This document shows, piece after piece, positions 42,163 through 51,659 of a stretch of 64,000 nt of DNA (the first letter of the stretch is position 1; each line of letters opens with the position of its first letter). Position numbers and translations under genes: made by a program. Where the stretch lies: NCBI GenBank assembly GCA_964019695.1, contig OZ026520.1:27562120-27626119 (forward strand). Direction: 5' to 3'. The stretch is from Loripinus fragilis (Eukaryota; Mollusca; Bivalvia; Lucinida; Lucinidae). The notes below the pieces were generated by a model. That model saw only the letters and a program-made list of their open reading frames with translations, ran no database searches and was not told the origin of the DNA.

Positions 42163-45117
42163 CTATCCAGGGGAATAGACCACGGGTGGCCTGACCTGTC
42201 GATCCCTTCTAGTACGGATCTGCATGGGTGACTCAGGGGACAATACAGCAGGGGCAGGAGCAGGAGTTGGATCATATTTTAACCAGTTCTTTGGGTGTTT
42301 GGTCCCCGCAAAAGGTTTCAGGTCGTCAACAATGACCACTAAGGTTCGAGCCTCCGGTCCCCTTTGGATCCTGTAGGTTAAATAGGACAGCCTTTTTATA
42401 ACCAGGTAGGGTCCCAACCATCCTAGCCCAAGTTTTTTATTTGCCTCGGGGGGATAAAATCTCCACACCCAATCCCCAGCTGCATATTCCCTGGGCTTCA
42501 GACCCCTATCGTAGTTCTTTTTCTGCCGTGAGGCTGCAATTCCCAGCTGCTCATGAGTAAACTGAAATGCTCCTGTCATGGCAGATTTCATCCATTCAAT
42601 ATATTTAATAGGGCACTGGATTTGAGTTTTAGTAGGTGGGGCCCCGACCATAATATCTATTGGAGCATCTACATCCCTGTTAAGCATGAGGAGATTTGGA
42701 GACACACCAGTACTGCGGTGCTGGGTGGCCCTATAGGCGGACATTACATAGGGCAGGTGATCATCCCAATCCTTTTGATTCTTGTCCACAAACATGGACA
42801 ACATTGTGATAAGGGTACGGTTAAATCTTTCTATTAAGCCATCACTTTTTGGATTGTAGGGACACGTTCTAGACTTTTCTATGCCCAATAGTTTGCACAT
42901 CTCCTTAAAGAGATGTGACTCGAATTCAGGCCCCTGATCTGTATGTATTTGAGAGGGGAAACCAAATCTCAAAAACACTTCTTGTACCAACTTATCAGCA
43001 ACTGTAGCCGCGGTGTGATTGGGAATGGCAAAAGCCTCTTTCCATTTGGTGAAGTAGCAACCTATCACAACTATGTATTCATTGTTATTATAGCTCTGAC
43101 TGAGAGGTCCCAGAATATCAATACCCACAACCGACATAGGCCTATATACTTTGAACTGTGCTAACTCAGACCTTCCTTTCCCTGGGCCTGGCTTACCCTT
43201 ACAACATAATTCACACTCCCTACACCATCTATTTATTTCCTCAGTCATCCCCGGCCAATAAAAGCGCCTTTTAATGGCCTCAGTAGTTCGGTCCCGACCA
43301 AGATGTGCAGCATATCTTTGCTCATGTAATTGAGTGAAGATGAAATCTTTAATTTCTCTTGGGGCTAGCAGTTGCATTTTAGTCTCACCCCTATCATTCT
43401 CTATTTCTCTATAGAGTAAGCCCCCTTTTAGCACAAGAAGCTCCCATTGATTCCATAATGTAATAATGTGCCTATGAATTTGATTTATTTCAGCCTTTGG
43501 AGGCTTCTGTTGGAACCTCTCTTTCAAGTTAATCATCTCCAGAAGGCAAGGATCGCATCTCTGCATTTCCTTCAACTCATTAATTGTCCAAACGTCAAGC
43601 CAATTGGGTAATGTCCCATGTTCTGGTTCTGTCAGAACAGAACATGAGTCCACTTCCTCAATATTTGGCTCGTTTTTCTCACTCTGCACAATTCCACAAT
43701 CCCTGCATTCTGGATACAAGCAAGGTCTCTTAGGTCTGCGACTAACTCCATCGGCATTACCATGTAAATGACCAGGCCTAAACTCAACATTATAGTCATA
43801 GCCTCCCAGTATACTTATCCATCGGGCAAGGATACCGGAAGGCTCTTTGAAGTTGCAAAGCCAAAGGATTGGTGCATGGTCAGTCCTTATAATGAAATTT
43901 CGACCCAAGAGATAATGCTTGAAATATTGGACAAAATATACAATGCTATATAGCTCTCTTTTTGTAGTACAATAGTTCTGTTGGGCTTCATTAAGAGTGT
44001 GACTGCCGTAAGCAATGACCCTCTCACTGTTTTCCTGATACTGTGACAGCACTGCCCCTATTGCAAAACTGCTTGCATCACAATCAAGAACAAAGCTGCC
44101 ACCATGTTCAAGAGGAAATGCCAAAATAGGAGGCTCAGATAGACAGTGTTTTAGTTTAAAAAATGCCTCCTCCTCTTGTGGACCCCATTCAAATTTTGCC
44201 TTTTTCTTGGTTAGACGTGTCAGGGGCAGGGCAATTTCAGAAAAATTTGGAACCATTTTCCTATAGTAATTGGCAAGCCCAACAAAACTTTTTATTTCAG
44301 TCTTATCCTGAGGCCTTGGCCAGTCCCTAATTGTCTCAGTTTTACTTTGATCACAAGTTACCCCCTGATCAGAAACCCTGTGACCCAGAAACACGACGCT
44401 TTTCTGTAAAAGCAAACACTTTGATACTTTTAACTGCAGCCCTGCCTGCCTAAGGCGCAGAAAAACAGCCCTCAAATTATTAAGTACAGTCTCAAAGTCC
44501 TTACCCATAACAATGATATCATCAAGATATACTAGGCATTTGTCAAACTGCAAACCTCTTAAGACAACTTCCATCAGACGGGAAAACGAGCTTGGAGCAT
44601 TTTTTAATCCAAAACACATAACTTTAAAGCGCCATGTTCCTAGGCCAGGTATTGCAAAACTCGTCTTATCACGGTCCTCAGGTCTAAGACTGATCTGCCA
44701 GTAACCGCTAGCCATATCTAACGTGCTGTAATATTTAGAATTAGATAGACTATCAAGTGTTTCATCGATTCGTGGCAAGGGGTATGTATCCAACCTAGTG
44801 TATGAGTTCAATTTTCTAAGGTCTACACAAAATCGCCACTCCCCAGACTTCTTAGCAGCCAAACAAATTGGGGAGTTCCACTCACTGACACTGGGTTCTA
44901 TTACATCTTGTTTAAGCATTGTTTTTATTTCCTTTTCAATAACAGGTTTTTTAAACAAAGGTAGCCTCCTGCATGGCAGCTTAAATGGCTTAGTCTCCCC
45001 AGTGTCAATATAGTGTTCGGCCAAATCAGTTTGATTTAATTTTCCATCTGGAGGTAAGAAAATATCTTTGAACTCAGTCACTAAGTCAGACAAGCTCCTG
45101 CGCTCAGAATCAGTCAA
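42163..45117 (-). CDS. pol: Pol: reverse transcriptase, RNase H, integrase
   Basis: 984 codons without interruption. The RT palm has YLDD at residues 197-200, with KSGEWRFCVDLRKLN upstream. An RNase H domain of the Ty3 type (VLDCDASSFAIGAVLSQ, then IRTDHAPILWL) follows. The integrase has an H-X6-H ... C-X2-C zinc module (about residues 596-637), a catalytic triad D667, D727, E763 (D-X59-D-X35-E), and a C-terminal GPY/F-like module (LGWLGPYLVIKRL). The first codon given is TTG; the open frame extends back only to 45138, and the first in-frame ATG is residue 67, inside RT, so translation must come from the upstream ORF. The last coding part is Pro-rich. It makes cDNA from the element RNA and inserts it into the genome. 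Confidence 0.95.
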   Translation of the reverse strand: MTDSERRSLSDLVTEFKDIFLPPDGKLNQTDLAEHYIDTGETKPFKLPCRRLPLFKKPVIEKEIKTMLKQDVIEPSVSEWNSPICLAAKKSGEWRFCVDLRKLNSYTRLDTYPLPRIDETLDSLSNSKYYSTLDMASGYWQISLRPEDRDKTSFAIPGLGTWRFKVMCFGLKNAPSSFSRLMEVVLRGLQFDKCLVYLDDIIVMGKDFETVLNNLRAVFLRLRQAGLQLKVSKCLLLQKSVVFLGHRVSDQGVTCDQSKTETIRDWPRPQDKTEIKSFVGLANYYRKMVPNFSEIALPLTRLTKKKAKFEWGPQEEEAFFKLKHCLSEPPILAFPLEHGGSFVLDCDASSFAIGAVLSQYQENSERVIAYGSHTLNEAQQNYCTTKRELYSIVYFVQYFKHYLLGRNFIIRTDHAPILWLCNFKEPSGILARWISILGGYDYNVEFRPGHLHGNADGVSRRPKRPCLYPECRDCGIVQSEKNEPNIEEVDSCSVLTEPEHGTLPNWLDVWTINELKEMQRCDPCLLEMINLKERFQQKPPKAEINQIHRHIITLWNQWELLVLKGGLLYREIENDRGETKMQLLAPREIKDFIFTQLHEQRYAAHLGRDRTTEAIKRRFYWPGMTEEINRWCRECELCCKGKPGPGKGRSELAQFKVYRPMSVVGIDILGPLSQSYNNNEYIVVIGCYFTKWKEAFAIPNHTAATVADKLVQEVFLRFGFPSQIHTDQGPEFESHLFKEMCKLLGIEKSRTCPYNPKSDGLIERFNRTLITMLSMFVDKNQKDWDDHLPYVMSAYRATQHRSTGVSPNLLMLNRDVDAPIDIMVGAPPTKTQIQCPIKYIEWMKSAMTGAFQFTHEQLGIAASRQKKNYDRGLKPREYAAGDWVWRFYPPEANKKLGLGWLGPYLVIKRLSYLTYRIQRGPEARTLVVIVDDLKPFAGTKHPKNWLKYDPTPAPAPAVLSPESPMQIRTRRDRQVRPPVVYSPG

Positions 45118-45125
45118 ATCTGGGT

Positions 45126-45141
45126 CATTGTTATTTATCTA
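45126..45141 (-). promoter_or_regulatory. probable +1 frameshift site at the protease stop
   Basis: The protease frame ends AAA TAA C at 45136-45130. The pol frame is closed by TAG at 45141-45139 and open from 45138, so the two overlap by only five bases. Moving forward one base at the stop (AAA, skip T, AAC) enters pol. -1 slippage would lead to a third frame that stops after four codons. A stop codon in the decoding site is a known +1 shift context. A one-base deletion in this copy would look the same. Confidence 0.5.
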
Positions 45142-46996
45142 TCAACGGTTGCAAGTAGTCTGGCATTTTTTTATTAAGAGAAAACTGCCCAGTATTCTGA
45201 TAATCCCCTTTTACATCACTACTTATTGCAGAGAGTGACTCATTGATGGATCCATCATCTGGAGCAATGCCCCCCTGAACATCAACTGAATGGACTGATC
45301 CATCACTCATGCCCTCTTTATACTCAATAATATGGTTGACTGAGTGAGCAACCCCCAAAGTGACATTTTGTCTCAATTTTATATTTTTATTGGTAAAATT
45401 TAACAAAGCAATTGTCATTTGGTTATGAGAAGTATCTATGAGGGTGCGAGCAATAAGCAAGCCTCTGTCTACATAGCTCTTACTTGGTTCCAAAATGTTT
45501 AAGGGAACACAGCTGTTTTGTGTTGAATATGATTTAACGTGAACCTCTGAATTAGCAGGAATAGTCACATTGTCACAAAGTTGAATTCGATTACATATAT
45601 CAGAACTGCTTCGATGCAATTTGATCTTACCTAATTTTGTCTTAAGCAGCCGTTTTTTAATTTTTACCTCAGCTTCATATGTGTCTAAGAAATTTATTCC
45701 CAATATACCCATTGATTCATCAACATCAGCCACCACAAATTGCTGGGAGAAGAGAAGATGGTCTAATTGTATTTCTAGGTCACAAAGACCCTTTAATTTC
45801 AAAAGAGTCCCATCTGCCATACGTACGTTTTTAGTGGTAGGTGTAAGTACAATGTTTCCTTGATTCAATGTGTTAAATACTTTGCTTGAAATGACACATA
45901 TACTTGACCCAGTGTCAACAAGAAATCTACCTTTGATGGACCCAATACTACCATTGACATATAGACATGCCTGACTAATTGTTTGTATAAAGTCAGTTTC
46001 TGTATCTCCTTGATGTTGATTTTTATTTTCATGCAAAGAAGTTTCAGGTAAGTTAATAGGGAGTTCAGACACTAAAGTACTCTCAGTGCTTTGATTACAG
46101 AAAAGATCTTCATTTACGTCAATTTCCCTATTGGTAGTTTGATTTTCATGCAAAGTAGTTTCATGTATGTGAGTGGGGAGTTCAGACAGTAAACTACTCT
46201 CAGTGCTTTGATTACAGAAAAGATCTTCATTTATGTCAATTTTCTTATTGCTAGTTTGATTTTCATGCAAAGTAGTTTCATGTATGTGAGTGGGGAGTTC
46301 AGACAGTAAACTACTCTCAGTGCTTTGATTACAGGAAAGATCTTCATTTATCTCACGTTCCCTATTGTAAGTTTGGGATTTTATTTCTGCATGATTATGC
46401 GTTTGAATATGCTCAACTGCTGACTCAGGGTATAGTGTAACATCATTGGAAGTGTTCCTAATGTACGTATTTGTTTGAAATGTTGGTTCAAGCACCTCCC
46501 TTGGACTTAAAGATCCCATATCAAAAGTGACTGTTTTCTTTTGGTGGGGTGTGGTTGATATATTTTTATCTAGCGAACTTATTGTTTGCTTACTCCTTGC
46601 CCCAGCAGAAATGTTAACAGATTGTGATTTATTTTTCTCATCAAATGATTGCTTGTTTATTTCAAACTGAATTGACCCTGATAAGTCACTGTTCTCAGCG
46701 TGCTGATTCATGTTATAACTTTCTTGGGGCTGATTCCCGTATTGTTGGGCATCCCCGCAAGAAGTTTTATTCTGATGGCTAGTTTGTTTGGGTATGTATG
46801 GCTGTAAGTCCTTTTTCGACTTTAAGACAGAGATGTTGTCTCCCTTTAACAAAGTATCATTATTATCCTGCATGCATTCGGTTTCATATGTGGAATCCTG
46901 ATTGCTGCTTAATACTAGCACTGTATTTTCATTGGCTGGTAATTGCTGTTGTATTGGCCTATTTTCGGGAGTATTCGGGACCGACCTACTGGCCAC
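45131..46996 (-). CDS. Protease ORF with long N-terminal spacer (621 codons)
   Basis: A retropepsin-type aspartic protease is marked by LVDTGSSICVIS with the catalytic Asp at residue 361, and by GILGINFLDTY about 75 residues later as the second family motif. The preceding ~350 residues are Asn/Ser/Thr/Gln-rich. They contain three near-identical 39-residue repeats (DNA period 117 bp, about 46028-46380) with the core CNQSTESSLLSELPTHIHET. The first codon listed is GTG; the frame overlaps the end of gag and is reached through the UUUAAAC site, so initiation at GTG need not occur. Viral-type proteases of this family cut the Gag and Pol precursors during particle assembly. Confidence 0.85.
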   Translation of the reverse strand: MASRSVPNTPENRPIQQQLPANENTVLVLSSNQDSTYETECMQDNNDTLLKGDNISVLKSKKDLQPYIPKQTSHQNKTSCGDAQQYGNQPQESYNMNQHAENSDLSGSIQFEINKQSFDEKNKSQSVNISAGARSKQTISSLDKNISTTPHQKKTVTFDMGSLSPREVLEPTFQTNTYIRNTSNDVTLYPESAVEHIQTHNHAEIKSQTYNREREINEDLSCNQSTESSLLSELPTHIHETTLHENQTSNKKIDINEDLFCNQSTESSLLSELPTHIHETTLHENQTTNREIDVNEDLFCNQSTESTLVSELPINLPETSLHENKNQHQGDTETDFIQTISQACLYVNGSIGSIKGRFLVDTGSSICVISSKVFNTLNQGNIVLTPTTKNVRMADGTLLKLKGLCDLEIQLDHLLFSQQFVVADVDESMGILGINFLDTYEAEVKIKKRLLKTKLGKIKLHRSSSDICNRIQLCDNVTIPANSEVHVKSYSTQNSCVPLNILEPSKSYVDRGLLIARTLIDTSHNQMTIALLNFTNKNIKLRQNVTLGVAHSVNHIIEYKEGMSDGSVHSVDVQGGIAPDDGSINESLSAISSDVKGDYQNTGQFSLNKKMPDYLQPLIDK

Positions 46997-47013
46997 TTGA
47001 GGGTCAGTCCATT

Positions 47014-48690
47014 CTAGTTTAAAGGTTGCTTGGATTGTGTTTGTTGATTATTCATGTCCCTTTGCTTAACCCAACACCGACTTTCTACATGATTATCTCT
47101 TCCGCAATAACTGCAGCGGATTTTCCTAGGCCCTGGGGACCCCCTATCATAATATGCGTCTCTTGCTTGATACGAGTTGTCTACCCTAGGTTTGCCTCCC
47201 CTTGAGGCGGTAAATCTGTCATTATTTGCCCAATAGTTTCTGACAGGACTTCTCCCCCTTTCTGTGTTATTGGGAAGATTCAGTTCTCTTAATGATTGCT
47301 GCACAACCCTTTTCATTAATTCTTCCAACCCCTCTACTTCAGACACGTTAACTTTTTGTGGCTGCTTCGGTCTAAGGGAATTAACCTGCTGTAAAAGTGG
47401 CCTCTGCTCAACTATATTTGTTGTGTCCCTTTCCTCTGACAAGTTGGGTTTGGTAATTCTATCTAAGTTCTTGCACATAGCGGTATATTCAGTAGCCAAA
47501 TTTATGGCTTGCTCTAATGTTTTGGGATGATGAAATTGTACGTGTTTTTGAAGCTCAAAACACTCTAATCCCATTATGAACTGATCCAATATATGTACTT
47601 CTAGGGAAGAGTATGGCATACCGGGGTATGCCTTCCTACCTAACCTCTGTAATGCATAACCGAAATCGGCGGGTTGTTCGTCTTTTTGACGACGCCGATT
47701 TTTGAATTCACATCTGTGGGCTATTTCCCTCTCTTCCGGATTGAACCTCTGTGTAAGAGCCTTCTTTAAAGCACAGTAATCGTTACATTGTGAGTAAGTT
47801 AGGCTACTTAGAATTGTTTGGGCTTTACCGCGTAATTTACTTAGCAAAACCTTGGTTTTTTGAAATTCAGTCCACTCGTTTAATTCTGAGATCATTTCAA
47901 AGTGAATAATATATTCACTCCATTCCGTACCATCAGGGTCCCCCTTAAATGTCTCGGGCTCAAAGACTTTTGATTTCCCAATATCCCTAGTTGAGGAAAC
48001 ATAGTTACCGCCGATCCCAGTAATGTTTTGAGGTCCCTGCATGTTATGCAATGCGGGCTGTGACAAAGTGCTAGGATTCTGGAAGTGCATTTTATCACTA
48101 TCCGGTTCACGTGACATTGCCGTGTACGATAGGGGCCCTAAATGAGTTCTACGCAGTGATCTATCTCCATAACTTGAGTTTGTTTGGTTAAACGGCTGAA
48201 AGTACTGTTGTTCTTCATCATAATAATCAGCAGGTCGTATACTTTCGCCTATCCCGTATGAATTCATATGGGAGGGGTACCCCCTACCCTGAAATTGACG
48301 AACGCTATCGCTTAACGCCCGTGATTGAATATGGGTGGAGTCCTCTCCACCCTGAAATTGACGGACACTATCACCTACCGCATGTGATTGAATATGGGTG
48401 GGGTACTCCCCACCCTGAAATTGACGGACGCTCAGGGGTTCCCATTTTGGTGTACTTACTGTCTGTAGCGCACCTTGATTTTGTCTATGTGCTAGGTCTG
48501 AAAAAGACACTGTTCTTGGCTGTATAAGAGTATTTTCCGAACGTTCAGGGTTTACTCGTGAATCCGTTTGTGTAGTCTGTGTATATGTTGTACATGTACT
48601 CATAGAATTCGAGTGTTGTTGTGCATAAATTTGGTCTCCAGTGAAGTGTGGAGAGGACAAGTCTACAAGTTGATTGTCAAAAATATCCAT
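47014..48690 (-). CDS. gag: Gag: capsid and nucleocapsid (558 aa)
   Basis: It starts at an ATG (48690). Residues about 85-150 hold three 21-residue repeats with SVRQFQGGE (DNA period ~63 bp, 48286-48425). The middle has a Ty3-type capsid region (WSEYIIHFEMISELNEW ... KVLLSKLRGKAQTIL). Near the C-terminus there is one CCHC zinc knuckle, C-X2-C-X4-H-X4-C, at residues 526-539. The stop is TAG at 47014-47016, directly after the slippery heptamer. Gag packages the element RNA into virus-like particles. Confidence 0.9.
   Translation of the reverse strand: MDIFDNQLVDLSSPHFTGDQIYAQQHSNSMSTCTTYTQTTQTDSRVNPERSENTLIQPRTVSFSDLAHRQNQGALQTVSTPKWEPLSVRQFQGGEYPTHIQSHAVGDSVRQFQGGEDSTHIQSRALSDSVRQFQGRGYPSHMNSYGIGESIRPADYYDEEQQYFQPFNQTNSSYGDRSLRRTHLGPLSYTAMSREPDSDKMHFQNPSTLSQPALHNMQGPQNITGIGGNYVSSTRDIGKSKVFEPETFKGDPDGTEWSEYIIHFEMISELNEWTEFQKTKVLLSKLRGKAQTILSSLTYSQCNDYCALKKALTQRFNPEEREIAHRCEFKNRRRQKDEQPADFGYALQRLGRKAYPGMPYSSLEVHILDQFIMGLECFELQKHVQFHHPKTLEQAINLATEYTAMCKNLDRITKPNLSEERDTTNIVEQRPLLQQVNSLRPKQPQKVNVSEVEGLEELMKRVVQQSLRELNLPNNTERGRSPVRNYWANNDRFTASRGGKPRVDNSYQARDAYYDRGSPGPRKIRCSYCGRDNHVESRCWVKQRDMNNQQTQSKQPLN
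47017..47023 (-). promoter_or_regulatory. -1 frameshift heptamer UUUAAAC at the end of gag
   Basis: In gag frame the codons are CCT TTA AAC TAG, so the heptamer is positioned exactly as X XXY YYZ. A -1 slip enters the protease frame, which is open across the junction. U UUA AAC is one of the most efficient known eukaryotic -1 slippery sequences. I did not identify the expected downstream RNA structure. Confidence 0.85.
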
Positions 48691-48988
48691 GTTTCTTTTT
48701 TTCCTACGTTTTTGCCTCGTTAGATTATTGCTAGTGTGTGTATTTACCTACTTTGAGTTAATTAATTTATAAGATTATTTGAAATGTCCCCTCAGAGAGA
48801 CAATTTGAATTATTTTAAGAGACTATTTGAATTACTCACGCTTAGAAGCTATTTTGAATTATTCACTATTAAGATATTATTTTAATACCTAATGATAAGA
48901 GACTATATGAATTACTAACGTTTAAGAGATGATTTAAATTAATAACATTAAGAGATGATTTTAATTCTCTGTTCAGGCATGAAACGTC
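48691..48988 (-). other. 5' untranslated region of the LTR element with degenerate repeats
   Basis: 48781-48975 contains about six degenerate units of 27-35 bp of the type TAAGAGACTATTTGAATTA. It lies between the primer-binding site and the gag ATG, where packaging signals or internal ribosome entry usually lie. Confidence 0.7.
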
Positions 48989-49006
48989 GCACTGGTCACG
49001 GCACCA
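48989..49006 (-). other. primer-binding site
   Basis: One base after the 5' LTR, element sense reads TGGTGCCGTGACCAGTGC, complementary to a tRNA 3' end (CCA). I cannot assign the tRNA from sequence alone. The first 15 nt, with the preceding T, recur at 21727. Confidence 0.8.
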
Positions 49007-49007
49007 A

Positions 49008-49948
49008 TGTAGCAGGGTGGTGTTTTTACGTCTGGTTAGTTTTAAGCCAGGCTACACGTCACCTGAGACCTCTCGGGCCGATGGTCCCGAGAGCTCCCAC
49101 GTGATCGTACAGCGGGGTTCGTACACTGTACGACGCTCAGTCCTGAACAGGAAAAAGAAGTTGTAATTAAATAAATTTATTCAGTAATAAGTTAACAGAG
49201 ATATATCAAAAGAAATGGCGTTATGAGAACACGGACAAAGATTCGGACCTAGCACCTAAATGGCCATGATTTTAGAATTTCTATATATATAGAAAATAAG
49301 ATGAAGCGTAATTAAACGCTTACTGAAACTGCGACAGGCACTAACCTGTACTGAGAAAGAGAGAGCGATATTTATCGCTACTGAACCCCTGGCACTGATT
49401 ATTGGGTTTCAAAAACATCTTATATGCGGTGCTTATTAATATTTGATGGGCACAAAACGATTGAAATTGAAATATATAAAAATAATGCAATAAGTCCAGC
49501 CAGTGTATCTTCTGACAGAAAATTGACTATTCTCTCCCAAAATATCAATCTAATACTTGAAATATATTGAATTGTGCTGGAAAGCATATCTTCCAAGCAA
49601 CAGAATCTCTCAGAGAAAAACAAGAGATATCCGGACAGAGCAAACGTTTATTATAAAAGGGAGAAAAACAATCAAATCTCATCAGGGTATATAATTTAGA
49701 AACGCTCATCGGACATTTCCGTAGATTCCCACGGAAATGAACGACGAGCATGTGAGACATCAAAGAAGAATCATTTCATTGGCTGCAGCCGGCCAATCGG
49801 ATACAGGTTAACAATTCTGTATCAAAATGGCGGAATGCAGTCAATAAAGAGAAATGCGTTTCATGCCAACATCAACAAGCACCGCAAACAAGATGTAAAT
49901 GTAAATATTTAGCCATATAGTTGCCAGGCCCGATTGAGCCCTACTACA
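49008..49948 (-). repeat. 5' LTR (right), 941 bp
   Basis: Same length as the 39921-40861 copy and, by reading, the same sequence throughout: internal landmarks all fall at a constant offset of 9087 bp. It drives transcription towards lower coordinates. Confidence 0.95.
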
Positions 49949-50090
49949 TTAGCAACCAAAACAAAACTTCGAAAATTATAATATTTTTATTCTCAATGTT
50001 TCCAAAATTATCTTATTTTGCTTTGGATAGAATGATAGCCCATCCCACCCCCTCAATGTTTTGTCACTTTGAATTAAGAGCTTGCAAGTA
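49949..50090. repeat. repeat family R, right part, with target duplication TTAG
   Basis: TTAGCAACCAAAACAAAACT and the following sequence (ATAGAATG, CCCATCCCACCCCCTCA, TGTCACTTTGAATTAAGA) continue the family seen at 53450-53590. Confidence 0.8.
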
Positions 50091-50570
50091 TACACCTAAG
50101 GAATCTTCTAACGCATACACTTTTGTTTTGGCATTTTATGGACAACTTGAATTTTAATTTTTAAAATATTTTGGAATACATTAGAATGATGTTTTCCGGT
50201 AATGCATGATTATTTTCAGAGACATCTGACACAGAACTTTTAAAAATTAATATAGATTGAGTTGAAAACTTCAAAAAACGAAAGTCGCAAATTTACCATT
50301 TTTAAAACAAATCAATACGGAAAACAGAATAGCAATTTGTCACTGTATTCCATGTTTTATGAGATATGATTCTGAATTATTTGCAAACGTAAGTCAGTTT
50401 GCAATCTATTATTCATAAAATAAAAAAAATCTTCCAATTTTTATCTTCTTTATCTATAAAAATTGTACAGACAATACGCAGATGATTTCTGACAATCGAA
50501 TATGTGCTCGATTGGGTTTCGATCAGAGTAGCAGGATGGCCATGATAAAATCGAAATTAAAAAGATAGTC
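50091..50570. other. no recognisable feature
   Basis: AT-rich spacer. Confidence 0.4.
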
Positions 50571-50579
50571 TCGAAAAAT

Positions 50580-50662
50580 GTGCAAAAAATGAAACCTGTG
50601 CATATTGCACAGGTTTCATATTTTGCACATTTTTGCTCAGGTTTCATAATTTGCACATTTTT
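50580..50662. repeat. hairpin with a third half-arm
   Basis: TGAAACCTGTGCA and TGCACAGGTTTCAT are exact complements around TAT, extended by AAAAATGTGCAAAA and ATTTTGCACATTTTT. A third, partial arm (CAGGTTTCATAATTTGCACA) follows immediately. Confidence 0.8.
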
Positions 50663-51655
50663 AGAGACTAAATATTTTTAGCAATGACCTTTTCCCGAAT
50701 TCGCGGGTGTAAACTTTACAAATTATAAATAAATTTCAACAGGCCGAAAAGAAAATCAATAATGAAAGAAGAAAAGAAAAAAAATCGATGGCTGTCTCAA
50801 TAAAGAGCATGTTGAATATGCCACTTGTATCCTCTCTTCGAGACATCCATACTTTGTAGAAGGTAGTAGAGAAGGTTCTGATGAGTCTTCGCATATGCCG
50901 ACACGCCTGCTCGAAAAAGCGTAAAGTATATGTACCGAAATCCCTGTAATGGCCCTCCTACACATACATATAATTTTGCTGACTGGAAATTATTGCCAAA
51001 CCCTTAGCTGTCTCATGAAAACTTACATGTACACAACATCCACAAGCAGTATAGACCAGAATCAGACAGCTCCCATAGGAATTATCTGTTATAATCAGAT
51101 CATGACTCACTCTAGTTTGATATTTTAGCAGTAGTCTGCAGAGCAAACTATATAGTTAGTCTAAAGAACGGTTACGATCTGACATCATGAGTTGGACGAA
51201 TAAGACCCAGATGAAATGTCTATTAGAGTAAAATATTATTAAATGCCAACACGGAGCCTATTTTGGATCCGTGATACCAAAGAGTTTCAATCCAGATCTG
51301 AACCGATATTTTTTAAACAAAAAACTTTGTGAGAGAAGTTTCCAAGACTTAAAATCACCAACAAAGACAAGGCTGCTCGTGTGTCTCAGAAATTCTTCTT
51401 ACCCTGCACTTAAAGTCATATCAAAATAATGTTAGGAAGCTCTAAATTAAGTTCTTACCAAATCTTTGCAATAAGTCTGTTTAATTTCTTGATTTTGCGA
51501 TCGTTAAGTTTTTTTTTCCACTTTCGGATCGGGAAGTCGTTGATTCAAAGCCGCACCATTATGAAAAAAAAAATGCTTCAACAAAAGCCAAAATACGATT
51601 TCAGCTAAATAAAGGGATATAACCAATAATTTCCCCCTGTATCCCAAATAAATAA
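50663..51655. other. no recognisable feature
   Basis: AT-rich. The minus-strand frames of 62-69 codons carry no recognised motif. Confidence 0.4.
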
Positions 51656-51659
51656 CGAC

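Larger units (their letters stand above)
39921..49948 (-). mobile_element. complete Ty3/gypsy LTR retrotransposon, 10,028 bp
   Basis: Two LTRs of equal length (941 bp) flank a minus-strand set of gag, protease, RT-RNaseH-integrase and zinc-finger ORFs, with a primer-binding site next to the 5' LTR (right side) and a polypurine tract next to the 3' LTR (left side). It has a 4-bp target duplication. The domain order RT, RNase H, integrase identifies the Ty3/gypsy (Metaviridae) type. No ORF carries an internal stop and the LTRs read the same throughout, so the insertion looks recent. The extra C2H2 ORF replaces env. No chromodomain is visible at the integrase end. Confidence 0.95.

Noticed and set aside
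45131..46996. Protease ORF starting at its own GTG codon
   Set aside because: The frame overlaps gag and is entered through a canonical -1 heptamer. Initiation at GTG is unnecessary and unlikely in an animal element.
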